DNA of 39,784 nucleotides from Bacteroidales bacterium (GTDB lineage Bacteria > Bacteroidota > Bacteroidia > Bacteroidales > UBA932). The position numbers and the translations under genes are program-made. Positions 30,938 through 39,412 of this stretch are shown here, one piece after another. Under the pieces are notes generated by a model. It was not told where the DNA came from. It saw only the letters and a program-made list of their open reading frames with translations, and searched no databases. The first letter of the stretch is position 1, and every line of letters begins with the position of its first letter. The stretch spans positions 1 through 39,784 of the forward strand of contig JAGAKR010000024.1 of assembly GCA_017625535.1 (NCBI GenBank), written 5' to 3'.

Positions 30938-32211
30938 ATTTTTTCCTTTATCTCCGCATTGCAGAGATTTCCAATGCTTCCCTTGTGTGTGTGGTTGAGT
31001 TCCCCGCTGAACTGGAACTTGCCCTCATTCACCTCAATGCCAACGCTCTTGTAGGCATCCCTGAAAGGCATACCCTCCAGAACCCTTCTGTTCACTTCTT
31101 CTACTGTAAACAGATACATATATTTTGGATCATCAAGGATATTCTCATTTACAGAGATGTTCTCCAGCATATATTTTGCCATAAACAGGCACTTGTGCAT
31201 CTGCTCAAGGCCGGGGAACAATACATCCTTCAACAACTGGTAATCCCTGTGATAGCCGTGTGCCATATTTGTTGTCATAAGACTTATCTCATTAGGAAGG
31301 CTCTGTATCCTGTTGCACAATCCCCTCAGAATCTCCCATACATCGGGGTTCTTCTTGTGTGGCATTATGCTTGAACCTGTTGTAAGTTCATCGGGAAACT
31401 TTATGAACCCGAAGTTAGGACACATATACATACAGCAGTCTGCAGCAAATTTGTTGAGTGTAAGGGCAATCTGGGAGATTGCGGATGCAACTGCCTTCTC
31501 GCTCTTGCCACGGCTCAGTTGGGCTGCAACAGAGTTGTAGTTCAGTGTTGCAAATCCAAGTAGTTGTGTTGTCATCTCCCTGTCAAGCGGAAACGAACTT
31601 CCGTAACCGGCTGCAGAGCCAAGGGGGTTCTGGTTTACAACATTGTAAGCCCCTTTAAGCATATGCATATCATCTGCAAGGGCCTCTGCGTATGCTCCAA
31701 ACCACATTCCAAATGACGAAGGCATTGCTATCTGGGCGTGGGTGTATCCAGGCATAAGCACCTTGCTGTGCTTTTCGCTCAACTCCTGCAGGGTATCAAA
31801 CAGCGCAATAATTTCATCCCTCAGTATTTCAAGTTCCTCTTTAAGGAAAAGTTTGAGGTCTACCAGCACCTGGTCGTTGCGCGATCTTCCCGAATGTATT
31901 TTCTTGCCTATTTCACCGAATCTTTGTGTGAGCAGGAACTCAACCTGTGAGTGGATATCCTCCACATCATCACCCAGTACAAATTTTCCCTCCGCAATTT
32001 CTCCAAGAATCTCATCCAGTCCTGCAGTGAGGGTCTCCATCTCATCCTGCTCAAGCAAACCTATTGAGGCAAGCATCTTTATATGCGCCTTTGAACCCAT
32101 CACATCGTGTTTTGCAAGCCTCAAGTCAAGAACCCTGTCATTGCCAACTGTAAAGTCTTCAACAATTTGGGTAGCGCTTGTGCCTTTGCTCCATAAAGTT
32201 CCCATAAACAA
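30919..32211 (-). CDS. argH: Argininosuccinate lyase
   Basis: A 430-aa member of the fumarase/aspartase superfamily: N-terminal LWSKGTSATQIVEDFTVGND, DDVEDIHSQVEFLLTQRFGEIGKKIHSGRSRNDQV with the conserved HSGRSRNDQ, and the signature loop TGSSIMPHKKNPD that carries the catalytic Ser. It splits argininosuccinate into arginine and fumarate, the last step of arginine synthesis. It is the terminal gene of the eight-gene arginine operon; its start is directly adjacent to the upstream stop (32211/32212). The family is usually ~440-460 aa, so this one is slightly short but has all motifs. Confidence 0.96.
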   Translation of the reverse strand: MFMGTLWSKGTSATQIVEDFTVGNDRVLDLRLAKHDVMGSKAHIKMLASIGLLEQDEMETLTAGLDEILGEIAEGKFVLGDDVEDIHSQVEFLLTQRFGEIGKKIHSGRSRNDQVLVDLKLFLKEELEILRDEIIALFDTLQELSEKHSKVLMPGYTHAQIAMPSSFGMWFGAYAEALADDMHMLKGAYNVVNQNPLGSAAGYGSSFPLDREMTTQLLGFATLNYNSVAAQLSRGKSEKAVASAISQIALTLNKFAADCCMYMCPNFGFIKFPDELTTGSSIMPHKKNPDVWEILRGLCNRIQSLPNEISLMTTNMAHGYHRDYQLLKDVLFPGLEQMHKCLFMAKYMLENISVNENILDDPKYMYLFTVEEVNRRVLEGMPFRDAYKSVGIEVNEGKFQFSGELNHTHKGSIGNLCNAEIKEKMKKAAF

Positions 32212-33339
32212 TTATATGTTTTTTATAAAATTAATATATCCTTCTATAGCGGCAGAGATTTCATCAATGCATATGAATTCATCTGCCTTATGGCTCCTGG
32301 CAGAAACGCCCGGCCCCATTTTTACAGCTTCACGCGGAAATTTCATCCAGTCAGAAGTGGTTGCCGATATCTGGGTTGCAATGCCCAGTTTCTTTACGGT
32401 ATCCATAAGGATTCCATCCTGAGGTGTTGCAGAAGAGCGGTTCTTCAGGTTCCTTGCAACAAGTGTGCTTTTTACCTCATTCTGCAGCAGTTCCATTATT
32501 TCAGGATTGCTGTACTGTTCTGTAGGGCGGATGTCCACAACAAAAGTTGCCTCGCAAGGAACAACATTGTGTGCTGTTCCGCAATTCAACTGTGTTACGG
32601 TCATCTTAACATCACCCATAACGGGAGATTTCTTCTCAAACTTGTATTCCCTCAGACGTGCAATGTCATCCAGCGCAATGTACAGGGCATTTACCCCCTC
32701 GTTCCTTGCGGCGTGTCCGCTTATCCCTTCTGCACGGCCGTCTATAACCAGCAGTCCCCTCTCGGCAATTGCAGCCTCCATTCCGGTAGGTTCTCCAATT
32801 ATTGCGCAATCGGGCTGAAGGTGGAACTCCTCCACAAATCGGCTCATGCCGTCTTTCCCTGATCTCTCTTCCTCTGCAGTAAGTACAAGCATAAGGTTCA
32901 CATTCAGGTCCTCAGGGTCTGCAGCCTCTCTGCCAATCCTCTCTCCGTTAAGATAAAAGAATGCAGCAGTCTGGCTTACAACACTTCCACCGTCATCATT
33001 GCTGCCCAATCCGTACACTTTGCCATCCTTCTCAAAAGGGGAAAATGCATCAAAGGTATATGCGGCAGAGGGCTCAACTGTATCAATGTGTGAATTCAGC
33101 ATAAGGGTCTTCTTCATAGGGCTGAAGTCATCCCTGTATACAATCAAATTATTGGCAACCCTCTCCACAATAAGTTTTCCCTTCTTCCCGACAGCCTCAT
33201 TCAGCCTTTCTGCCCTTTCGCATAAGTGTGAATACAGAAAATCCGCTACCCCCTTCTCACCGAATGAGATTGAAGGGATGGCAATCATCCCCTTTAGCAG
33301 CTCCACTGCGTTGCCGGTCATCTGGTGCAGGAATTCCAT
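32212..33339 (-). CDS. argE: M20 metallopeptidase, N-acyl-ornithine deacylase (ArgE/DapE-like)
   Basis: A 375-aa M20 zinc hydrolase. Metal and catalytic residues: H84-x-D86 in LNSHIDTVEP, D115 in GSNDDGG, E156/E157 in TAEEERSG, E183 in IIGEPTGM, and a C-terminal His in SARSHKADEF. The position between argB and argH and adjacency to a succinylornithine-type transcarbamylase indicate it removes the acyl group from N-acyl-citrulline (or N-acyl-ornithine). Family knowledge: in Bacteroidota with succinylated intermediates the deacylase acts on N-succinylcitrulline; whether acetyl or succinyl is used cannot be read from this gene alone. It starts one base from the argB stop. Confidence 0.88.
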   Translation of the reverse strand: MEFLHQMTGNAVELLKGMIAIPSISFGEKGVADFLYSHLCERAERLNEAVGKKGKLIVERVANNLIVYRDDFSPMKKTLMLNSHIDTVEPSAAYTFDAFSPFEKDGKVYGLGSNDDGGSVVSQTAAFFYLNGERIGREAADPEDLNVNLMLVLTAEEERSGKDGMSRFVEEFHLQPDCAIIGEPTGMEAAIAERGLLVIDGRAEGISGHAARNEGVNALYIALDDIARLREYKFEKKSPVMGDVKMTVTQLNCGTAHNVVPCEATFVVDIRPTEQYSNPEIMELLQNEVKSTLVARNLKNRSSATPQDGILMDTVKKLGIATQISATTSDWMKFPREAVKMGPGVSARSHKADEFICIDEISAAIEGYINFIKNI

Positions 33340-33340
33340 A

Positions 33341-34117
33341 CTACAGTTTCAAAAGTGTCTCTTTATTGCACAGCAGATTGTCTGCGTGCTTTATGAATAC
33401 CTGCTCCACACCATACTCAAGTGCAGCAAAAGCATTGTCAAGTTTTGGAATCATACCGCCAATAATCATCCCTTTTTCCAGCAGTTCCCTGTAACTCTCT
33501 CTGGTGATGAGAGGTATTACAGAGTTGTCATCATCCGGATCTGCCAATACCCCGTCCTTCTCAAAACAATACACCAGTGAGGTGCTGTATTTTACGGAAA
33601 GGGCCCTTGCCAGGCTGGATGCCATAGTATCTGCGTTGGTATTAAGCAGAGAGCCGTTGGAATCGTGGGTAATTGCACAGAATACTGGGGTATATCCGGC
33701 ATCAAGCAATGTCTCTAAGAATCCTGCATTTATCTTTTCAGGTTCCACATCACCTACAAAACCCCAGTCAATGGGGTTGGGAGCCCTCTTGGTTGCAGGA
33801 ACGCTGTTCCCGTCAGCACCGCTCAGGCCAACCGCCATACATCCTATCTGTTGTAGAGCCGCAACAATCTGTTTGTTTATGAGGCCGGCATACACCATTG
33901 TAACAAGTTTCAGTGTCTCAATGTCTGTAATCCTGCGTCCGTTGTGCATCTTCACCTCAATCCCAAGATCCTTTGAAAGTTTGCTTGCAATGGCTCCACC
34001 CCCGTGGATAAGGATTTTGGGCCCCTCCAATTTGTGGAAATTCTCCAGAAAATTCTGCAGGGCTTCCGGCTTGTCAACTATATTGCCCCCAATCTTTACA
34101 ATCTTTACACTCTTCAT
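33341..34117 (-). CDS. argB: N-acyl-glutamate kinase
   Basis: A 258-aa amino-acid kinase: KIVKIGGNIVDK (first phosphate loop), ILIHGGGAIASKLSKDLG (GGG glutamate-binding loop), NGRRITDIETLKLVTMVYAG (R of the substrate pocket), ALSGADGNSV, and VPLITRESYRELLEKGMIIGGMIPKLDNAFAAL. It phosphorylates N-acetyl- or N-succinyl-glutamate, the second committed step. No N-terminal extension typical of arginine-sensitive hexameric enzymes is seen, so strong feedback inhibition by arginine is unlikely. It is 4 bases downstream of argF'. Confidence 0.94.
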   Translation of the reverse strand: MKSVKIVKIGGNIVDKPEALQNFLENFHKLEGPKILIHGGGAIASKLSKDLGIEVKMHNGRRITDIETLKLVTMVYAGLINKQIVAALQQIGCMAVGLSGADGNSVPATKRAPNPIDWGFVGDVEPEKINAGFLETLLDAGYTPVFCAITHDSNGSLLNTNADTMASSLARALSVKYSTSLVYCFEKDGVLADPDDDNSVIPLITRESYRELLEKGMIIGGMIPKLDNAFAALEYGVEQVFIKHADNLLCNKETLLKL

Positions 34118-34121
34118 AACT

Positions 34122-35078
34122 CTACTTAAGTCCCAAAAGTATCTCTTTAATTACAGTCTGTGCAGAAACAACCCTGTTTGCAGCCTCTGGAATCACAAGT
34201 GAATTTGCACTTTCAATAACATTGTCGGTCACAATCATATTCCTTCTTACAGGAAGGCAGTGCATAAAGTATCCGTTATTGGTAAGGGCCATCTTCCTTT
34301 CGTCAATGGTCCAGTTCCTGTCTGTACAGATAACCTTTCCATAATTTGGGTCTGCATATGCGCTCCAGTTCTTTCCGTAAATGAAGTCTGCCCCTTCAAA
34401 AGCCTTCTCCTGGTCATACTCAATGGTTGCACCTGCGGTAAATGCCGGGTCCAGTTCATAACCTTCAGGATGTGTTATCACAACCTCATACCCTGCAGCA
34501 ATCATCCACTCGGCAAAAGAGTTGGGAACAGCCTGTGGCAGCGCCTTTGGATGCGGAGCCCAGCTCAACACCACCTTAGGCCTCTCCACCTTCTTGTACT
34601 CATTAATTGTAATGAGATCTGCAAAACTCTGCAGCGGGTGCCTTGTGGCAGCCTCCATACTTATAACCGGTTTGCCTGAAAGCTGTATGAACTGGTTGAG
34701 AATCTTCTCGCCGTAATCATCTGCCTTGCTTGCAAAATTTGCAAAACTCCTCACACCTATAATATCGCAATAACTTCCCATAACAGGAATTGCCTCAAGG
34801 ATATGCTCAGGTCTGTCGCCATCCATAACAACACCACGCTCTGTCTCCAGTTTCCACGCCCCCTGGTTGATGTCCAGAACAATCACATTCATTCCAAGAT
34901 TCAGGGCTGCCTTCTGTGTGCTCAACCTTGTGCGCAGGCTTGAGTTGAAGAAAATGAGCAGCATTGTCTTGTTCCTGCCCAGTTCCACATCTGCATAAGG
35001 ATTTTCCTTAACAAATCTTGCTTTTTCCAGGGCCTCCCCAAGGTTGCCCATATCTTTTACTGTAATAAAATTCCTCAT
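34122..35078 (-). CDS. argF': N-succinylornithine carbamoyltransferase
   Basis: A 318-aa transcarbamylase with the carbamoyl-phosphate loop FFNSSLRTRLS (SSLRT at 46-50), MEAATRHPLQSFADL, and HCLPVRRNMIVTD. Overall it closely matches the Bacteroides fragilis ArgF' type. Residue 90 is Pro (DGDRPEHILEAIPVMG), the position at which Pro specifies N-succinyl-L-ornithine and Glu (position 92 in the Xanthomonas enzyme) specifies N-acetyl-L-ornithine in studied enzymes. The reaction carbamoylates the acylated ornithine to acylated citrulline. It lies between argD and argB. A motif TTATCGGGAAGAA precedes its ATG and is also found before argD. Confidence 0.93.
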   Translation of the reverse strand: MRNFITVKDMGNLGEALEKARFVKENPYADVELGRNKTMLLIFFNSSLRTRLSTQKAALNLGMNVIVLDINQGAWKLETERGVVMDGDRPEHILEAIPVMGSYCDIIGVRSFANFASKADDYGEKILNQFIQLSGKPVISMEAATRHPLQSFADLITINEYKKVERPKVVLSWAPHPKALPQAVPNSFAEWMIAAGYEVVITHPEGYELDPAFTAGATIEYDQEKAFEGADFIYGKNWSAYADPNYGKVICTDRNWTIDERKMALTNNGYFMHCLPVRRNMIVTDNVIESANSLVIPEAANRVVSAQTVIKEILLGLK

Positions 35079-35096
35079 TTTTTCTTCCCGATAATT

Positions 35097-36242
35097 TTAT
35101 CCTTTGCACTCTGTAAGTTCCCCAAGTGCCTTGAAGAACCTGTCTGCCTCCTCTTTTCCCACACACAATGGAGGAAGCAACCTTATTATGCTTTTTCCGG
35201 CTCCGCCTGTAAAGATACTCTTCTCAAACAGAAGCCTGTTCCTCAGATCCTCAAAGCCGGGATTCACCTCCATACCAATCATAAGACCCTTTCCCCTGAG
35301 CTGGGCAAAAGGTTTCCCTTCGCCTTCAAACTTCCTGAGCCCCTCCATAAAGTATTCACCCATAACTGCTGCATTCTCTACAAGGTTCTCATCATTCATA
35401 ACCTCAAGTACAGCCAAAGCTGCGGCGCAGGCAAGGTGGTTGCCGCCGAATGTAGTTCCCAACATTCCGTGTACAGCCTTTATTTCAGGAGATATTATTA
35501 TTGCACCAACAGGAAAACCGTTGGCAATACCTTTTGCCATAGATACAATGTCTGCCTTCACATCTGCGTGCTGATGAGCAAAGAACTTTCCGCTGCGGCC
35601 GTATCCGCTCTGTATCTCATCAAGGATAAGCACGGTACCCGTTGCATCGCAAAGCTCCCTCACACCTTTCAGATATGAAGCTTCAGGGGTATAGATACCT
35701 GCAACACCCTGTATACCCTCAATGATGATTGCGGCATACTCTTTTTTTGCAAGTTCCCTCTCTGCGGCAGCCAAGTCATTTATCGGGATGAAAACAACAT
35801 TCCCGTTCCTGTTGAACTCCGCCTGTATCTTTGGATTGTCCGTTGCCTCAACTGCTCCGCTGGTGCGTCCGTGGAATGCCTTGTTCAGGGCAAGTATCTT
35901 TTTCCTTCCTGTGTGGAATGAGGCCACTTTAAGTGCATTCTCATTTGCTTCTGCACCGCTGTTACATAGGAAAAGGTTGTACTCAGGATAACCGCATACC
36001 TTGCCCAACTCTTGTGCATGCCTCTTCTGCAGCGGGTTCTGCACCGCATTTGAATAAAATCCAAGTTGTGCAGCCTGCTCAGATACCATTCCAACATAAG
36101 TGGGGTGGGAGTGGCCTATGCTTATAACGGCATGTCCTCCGTAGAGGTCGAGGTACTCCTTGCCATCCTTGTCCCAAATCCTGCATCCCTTTCCCTTTAC
36201 AGGCTCAATGTCCCACAAGGGATATACATCAAACAAATTCAT
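35097..36242 (-). CDS. argD: N-acyl-ornithine aminotransferase
   Basis: A 381-aa class III PLP aminotransferase. Features: LDLYGGHAVISIGHSHP, the phosphate-binding NSGAEANENALK (94-105), AFHGRT, ILDEIQSGYGRSG (D208), and Schiff-base Lys K237 in SMAKGIANGFPVGA. It converts N-acyl-glutamate semialdehyde plus glutamate to N-acyl-ornithine. It stands 18 bases after argC and 18 before argF'. The TTTATCGGGAAGAAG stretch upstream of its ATG matches that before argF'. Confidence 0.94.
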   Translation of the reverse strand: MNLFDVYPLWDIEPVKGKGCRIWDKDGKEYLDLYGGHAVISIGHSHPTYVGMVSEQAAQLGFYSNAVQNPLQKRHAQELGKVCGYPEYNLFLCNSGAEANENALKVASFHTGRKKILALNKAFHGRTSGAVEATDNPKIQAEFNRNGNVVFIPINDLAAAERELAKKEYAAIIIEGIQGVAGIYTPEASYLKGVRELCDATGTVLILDEIQSGYGRSGKFFAHQHADVKADIVSMAKGIANGFPVGAIIISPEIKAVHGMLGTTFGGNHLACAAALAVLEVMNDENLVENAAVMGEYFMEGLRKFEGEGKPFAQLRGKGLMIGMEVNPGFEDLRNRLLFEKSIFTGGAGKSIIRLLPPLCVGKEEADRFFKALGELTECKG

Positions 36243-36260
36243 ATCTTCTTCCCGATAAAT

Positions 36261-37277
36261 TTAAAATGCATTCGGTTTCAGTCTCAGACCTGTAGTCTGT
36301 TCCAATCCGAATATCAGGTTCATATTTTCAACTGCTTGTCCGCTGGCACCTTTCACAAGGTTGTCAATTATTGAGGCAATATGTATGTAGCCGTTGTGGA
36401 GTTCTATGTGCAGCAGCACCTTGTTTGTATTTACTACCTCCTTAAGGCTTACATCTTCTTTTGAAACATGTACGAACGGAGACTCCTTGTAGTACTGCTC
36501 AAACAACTCTACAGCATCCTCCAATGATGTGCCCACTGTACCGTCTGCCCTCTTTACACCTTCCCATTTGGTATGCACACTTGCAAAGATACCCCTTGCA
36601 AAATCACCCCTCATAGGGATGAAGTTTATCTTTGGTTCACTTCCCTGCAGTTCCTTCATAGTTCTTCCAATCTCACCAAGATGCTGGTGGGTGAAGTTCT
36701 TGTAGATGGAAAGGTTGTTGTTCCTGTAACTGAAGTGGCTCTTCTCTCCAGGTTTCTTGCCTGCCCCGGTTGAGCCTGTAATGGCAGTCACGTGCACATC
36801 ATCTACAATTGCACCTGCTTTTGCAAGTGGCGCAACCGCACTCTGTATTGCGGTGGCAAAACATCCTGGGTTTGCAATGTTGTCTGCCTTCAGGATTTTC
36901 TCCTTAAAAGTATCTGTAAGTCCGTAAATGAACTCCCTCCCTTTGTAATGCGGGTCAAGACGGAAGTCATTTCCAAGGTCTATGATTTTGCAATGATCAG
37001 GAAGAGGGGTATTGTCAATGAACTCTTTGGACAAGCCGTGACCCAGGCAAAGGAAAACCACATCAGGCTCACCAACCTGGTCTGTAAAACAGAGGTCTGT
37101 ATCACCGAACAGGTCTCTGTGCACAGAACTTATGCTCTGCCCCACACTTGTGGTGCTGAGGACACTTGTAATCTCCACATTGGGATGGAAAACCAGAATC
37201 CTCAGCAGTTCGCCTGCAGTGTAGCCGGTGCCTCCGGCAATGGCAACTTTAATTTTTTTCATATAATTTGCCGCCAT
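36261..37277 (-). CDS. argC: N-acyl-gamma-glutamyl-phosphate reductase
   Basis: A 338-aa NAD(P)-dependent reductase: VAIAGGTGYTAGELLRILVFHP (dinucleotide loop), LGHGLSKEF, active-site Cys C139 in NIANPGCFATAIQ, and the catalytic His in RGDFARGIFASVH. The ATG at 37277 overlaps the argG stop in TAATG, favouring translational coupling; a second in-frame ATG at 37262 (MKKIKVAIAGG) fits the family N-terminus better and may be the true start. It reduces N-acyl-glutamyl phosphate to the semialdehyde. Confidence 0.94.
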   Translation of the reverse strand: MAANYMKKIKVAIAGGTGYTAGELLRILVFHPNVEITSVLSTTSVGQSISSVHRDLFGDTDLCFTDQVGEPDVVFLCLGHGLSKEFIDNTPLPDHCKIIDLGNDFRLDPHYKGREFIYGLTDTFKEKILKADNIANPGCFATAIQSAVAPLAKAGAIVDDVHVTAITGSTGAGKKPGEKSHFSYRNNNLSIYKNFTHQHLGEIGRTMKELQGSEPKINFIPMRGDFARGIFASVHTKWEGVKRADGTVGTSLEDAVELFEQYYKESPFVHVSKEDVSLKEVVNTNKVLLHIELHNGYIHIASIIDNLVKGASGQAVENMNLIFGLEQTTGLRLKPNAF

Positions 37278-38488
37278 TAGTTCTTGCTGGCTTTCTCCTT
37301 CTCATCCTCGTGAAGGCTGTAGTAGATCTTCAGTGGGTTTGAAAGCACTTTTGTAAAGCCTACAACATCCCTTCCGGTGTAAGATTTGTTCATCTCGCCG
37401 TACTCGCCGAATTTAGAGCTCATAAGGTCATATTCGCTTGTACAGCCAAGTACAAAGAAGTTGTAAGGTCTCAGAAGCACATCAACTGTACCGTTTACGC
37501 TGCTCTGTGTGCTCTCAAGGAATTTCTCCATATCCCTCATTACAGGGTTAAGGTACTGGGCCTCGTGCATCAGCTGTCCGTAGTAGTTTGCAATGAGTTC
37601 TTTCCAGTACAACTGCTCTTTAACAAGCACGTGTTTCTCAAGCAGGTGATGAGCCTTTATAATCATAAGTGGGGCAGCGGCTTCAAAACCTACCCTTCCT
37701 TTGATTCCAATTATGGTGTCTCCAATATGGATGTCCCTTCCAATGCCGTATCCGTTTGCAATGTCAGCCAAAGCGTGGATAAGTGCAACAGGTGCCATCT
37801 CCTTGCCGTTTAGTGCTACTGGCTCACCGTTCTTGAATGTGATTGAAACTTTCTCCTCTCCGGTTTTTACAACCTGATGAGGATACGCCTCCTCCGGAAG
37901 ATAGCCGTTTGATGAAAGTGTCTCAACACCGCCGATGCTTGTACCCCAGATACCCTGGTTGATTGAGTATTTGCTCTTCTCCCAGCTGAAGTTGAAACCG
38001 TGTTTTACAAGGAAATCTATCTCCTCTTTTCTGCTCAACTGTAGTTCCCTGATAGGGGCAATGATATTTACCTCAGGTGCAAGGATCTCAAATACTATAT
38101 CAAATCTCACCTGGTCGTTTCCTGCTCCTGTAGAGCCGTGGGCAACATTTGTCGCACCAAGTTTCTTTACGTGTCTCAGCACCTCAAGTGCCTGGAAGAT
38201 TCTCTCTGAACTTACAGAGAGCGGATATGTGTTGTTCTTCAGGATATTTCCGTAAATAAGGTATTTTATTCCGTTTGCATAATAACTCTCAACAGCATCT
38301 ACAGTGGTATGGCTCTCTGCGCCAAGTTGCAGTGCCCTCTCCTCAATCCTCTTCACCTCCTCATCAGAAAATCCGCCGGTATTCACCATAATGGTGTGTA
38401 CCTCCATGTTTTTCTCATTTTTCAAATATGGGACACAGAATGATGTGTCCAATCCACCGCTGAATGCGAGTACAACTTTCTCTTTCAT
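37277..38488 (-). CDS. argG: Argininosuccinate synthase
   Basis: A 403-aa ATP-dependent ligase: P-loop AFSGGLDTSFCVPYL (SGGLDTS at 10-16), HGSTGAGNDQVRF, and the ATP/aspartate region SINQGIWGTSIGG. It joins citrulline and aspartate. Overlaps the argC start in TAATG. It is 49 bases downstream of the acyltransferase gene, the largest gap inside the operon; that gap contains TTATCGGGAAG in the opposite orientation to the copies before argD and argF'. Confidence 0.96.
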   Translation of the reverse strand: MKEKVVLAFSGGLDTSFCVPYLKNEKNMEVHTIMVNTGGFSDEEVKRIEERALQLGAESHTTVDAVESYYANGIKYLIYGNILKNNTYPLSVSSERIFQALEVLRHVKKLGATNVAHGSTGAGNDQVRFDIVFEILAPEVNIIAPIRELQLSRKEEIDFLVKHGFNFSWEKSKYSINQGIWGTSIGGVETLSSNGYLPEEAYPHQVVKTGEEKVSITFKNGEPVALNGKEMAPVALIHALADIANGYGIGRDIHIGDTIIGIKGRVGFEAAAPLMIIKAHHLLEKHVLVKEQLYWKELIANYYGQLMHEAQYLNPVMRDMEKFLESTQSSVNGTVDVLLRPYNFFVLGCTSEYDLMSSKFGEYGEMNKSYTGRDVVGFTKVLSNPLKIYYSLHEDEKEKASKN

Positions 38489-38537
38489 TTCAAATATGTT
38501 TTTTAGTTATCATTCAATTTTATCGGGAAGAGCCCTG

Positions 38538-39179
38538 CTATTTCTGGCTCTTGAGTTTTTTGTTTATGGCTTTGAACGGCATTGCTATGCCACGTCCCAT
38601 TCTGGTGATGAAATTTGTGTTTTCCAGTTTCTCTTCCTCAGACACCTGTTTTGCAGGGTCAAAAAGGAGACCTGTACAGAGGCAGAGTTTATAATCGTTC
38701 CTCTGCAGTATGTCTATGTTCTTGCAGCCCTCGCAGCCTGCCCAGAACTCTTTGTCATCTGTAAGTTCTGAGAATGTAACCGGTCTGAATCCCATCTCTG
38801 TATTTATCTTCATTACTGCAAGACCTGTAGTGATGCTGAAAATCTTTGCGTATGGGAACATCTTCCTTGAGAGTTCAAAAGTCTTGTGTTTGATTCTCCT
38901 TGCAAGTCCTGTCTTTCTGAATTCATGTGCAACTATCAGTCCTGAATTTGCCACAAATTTTGTGTGGCCCCAGGTCTCTATGTATGAGTAGCCGGCAAGT
39001 GTGCCGTCTTCGGCAATTGCTATTACGGCTTTACCGTCTCTAATTTTCTCCCTTATATATTCTGGAGTACGTTTTGCAATACCTGTACCTCTTTCTTGTG
39101 CGGATATATAAATAAGCTCACAAACTTTTTCTGCATAACCCAAATGGGATTCATCTGCAACAATTACATCAACTTTCAT
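38538..39179 (-). CDS. GNAT-family N-acyltransferase, putative glutamate N-acetyl/succinyltransferase
   Basis: A 213-aa GNAT protein: substrate region KVCELIYISAQERGTGIAKRTPEYIREKI, strand AVIAIAEDGTLAGYSYIETW, and acetyl-CoA loop VAHEFRKTGLARRIKHKTFELS (R/K-x-x-G-x-A). The C-terminal ~60 residues hold two Cys clusters (AGCEGCKN, LCLCTG) and a basic tail. It is the first gene of the arginine operon where an argA function is needed, and the window offers no other candidate for acyl-glutamate synthesis, so it most likely acylates glutamate; acetyl versus succinyl donor is undecided. A long leader with a putative attenuator precedes it. Confidence 0.75.
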   Translation of the reverse strand: MKVDVIVADESHLGYAEKVCELIYISAQERGTGIAKRTPEYIREKIRDGKAVIAIAEDGTLAGYSYIETWGHTKFVANSGLIVAHEFRKTGLARRIKHKTFELSRKMFPYAKIFSITTGLAVMKINTEMGFRPVTFSELTDDKEFWAGCEGCKNIDILQRNDYKLCLCTGLLFDPAKQVSEEEKLENTNFITRMGRGIAMPFKAINKKLKSQK

Positions 39180-39268
39180 CCTACTTATTACAATTAAAGG
39201 TTAAAGCCCCAGTATCGGGCATATATAAAAATTCAGTTATTTCTGTTTGGGGATATGGGAACATTACG

Positions 39269-39304
39269 AAAAAAAGGCACAATGAGAAACAAGCACAAGT
39301 GCCC
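39269..39304 (-). terminator. Terminator-like hairpin in the arginine leader
   Basis: Minus strand: GGCAC (39303-39299), 18-nt loop, GTGCC (39280-39276), then TTTTTTT. The 5-bp GC-rich stem is modest, but the uninterrupted T tract and position between leader ORF and first gene make conditional termination likely. Confidence 0.55.
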
Positions 39305-39316
39305 ATTCTTCAGTTC

Positions 39317-39406
39317 CTAAACTCGGACTAAAGAATAAGACCCGCAGCGGCGGCGTCGGACATCCAGATTGGATTGAGATATCAATATGTCCCTTTTTGT
39401 CTTCAT
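39317..39406 (-). CDS. Candidate arginine leader peptide (29 aa, four consecutive Arg)
   Basis: ATG at 39406 opens MKTKRDILISQSNLDV followed by RRRRCGSYSLVRV and TAG (39319-39317). The run CGA CGC CGC CGC places four Arg codons in a row, with further Arg at residues 5 and 28, just before the hairpins that precede the arginine genes. The ATG is only 6 bases after the -7 box TATCTTTG, so the transcript would be almost leaderless. An overlapping frame reads MSDAAAAGLIL; the Arg frame is preferred because of context. The gene is not recognisable by homology. Confidence 0.6.
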   Translation of the reverse strand: MKTKRDILISQSNLDVRRRRCGSYSLVRV

Positions 39407-39412
39407 TGGGCG

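Larger units (their letters stand above)
39180..39412 (-). promoter_or_regulatory. Arginine operon leader with candidate attenuator
   Basis: About 230 bases separate the -7 box from the acyltransferase ATG. In order on the minus strand: a 29-codon leader ORF (39406-39317), a hairpin TTCTTTAGT/ACTGAAGAA (39335-39327 with 39314-39306, one G-U), and a terminator-like hairpin GGCAC/GTGCC (39303-39299, 39280-39276) with seven T (39275-39269). This order is that of a ribosome-mediated transcription attenuator. A mutually exclusive antiterminator could not be proven by eye. Confidence 0.6.

Noticed and set aside
39326-39361. Alternative leader peptide MSDAAAAGLIL overlapping the Arg-rich leader ORF
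   Set aside because: Shifted frame over the same codons; four Ala have no link to the arginine genes, whereas the Arg run does.
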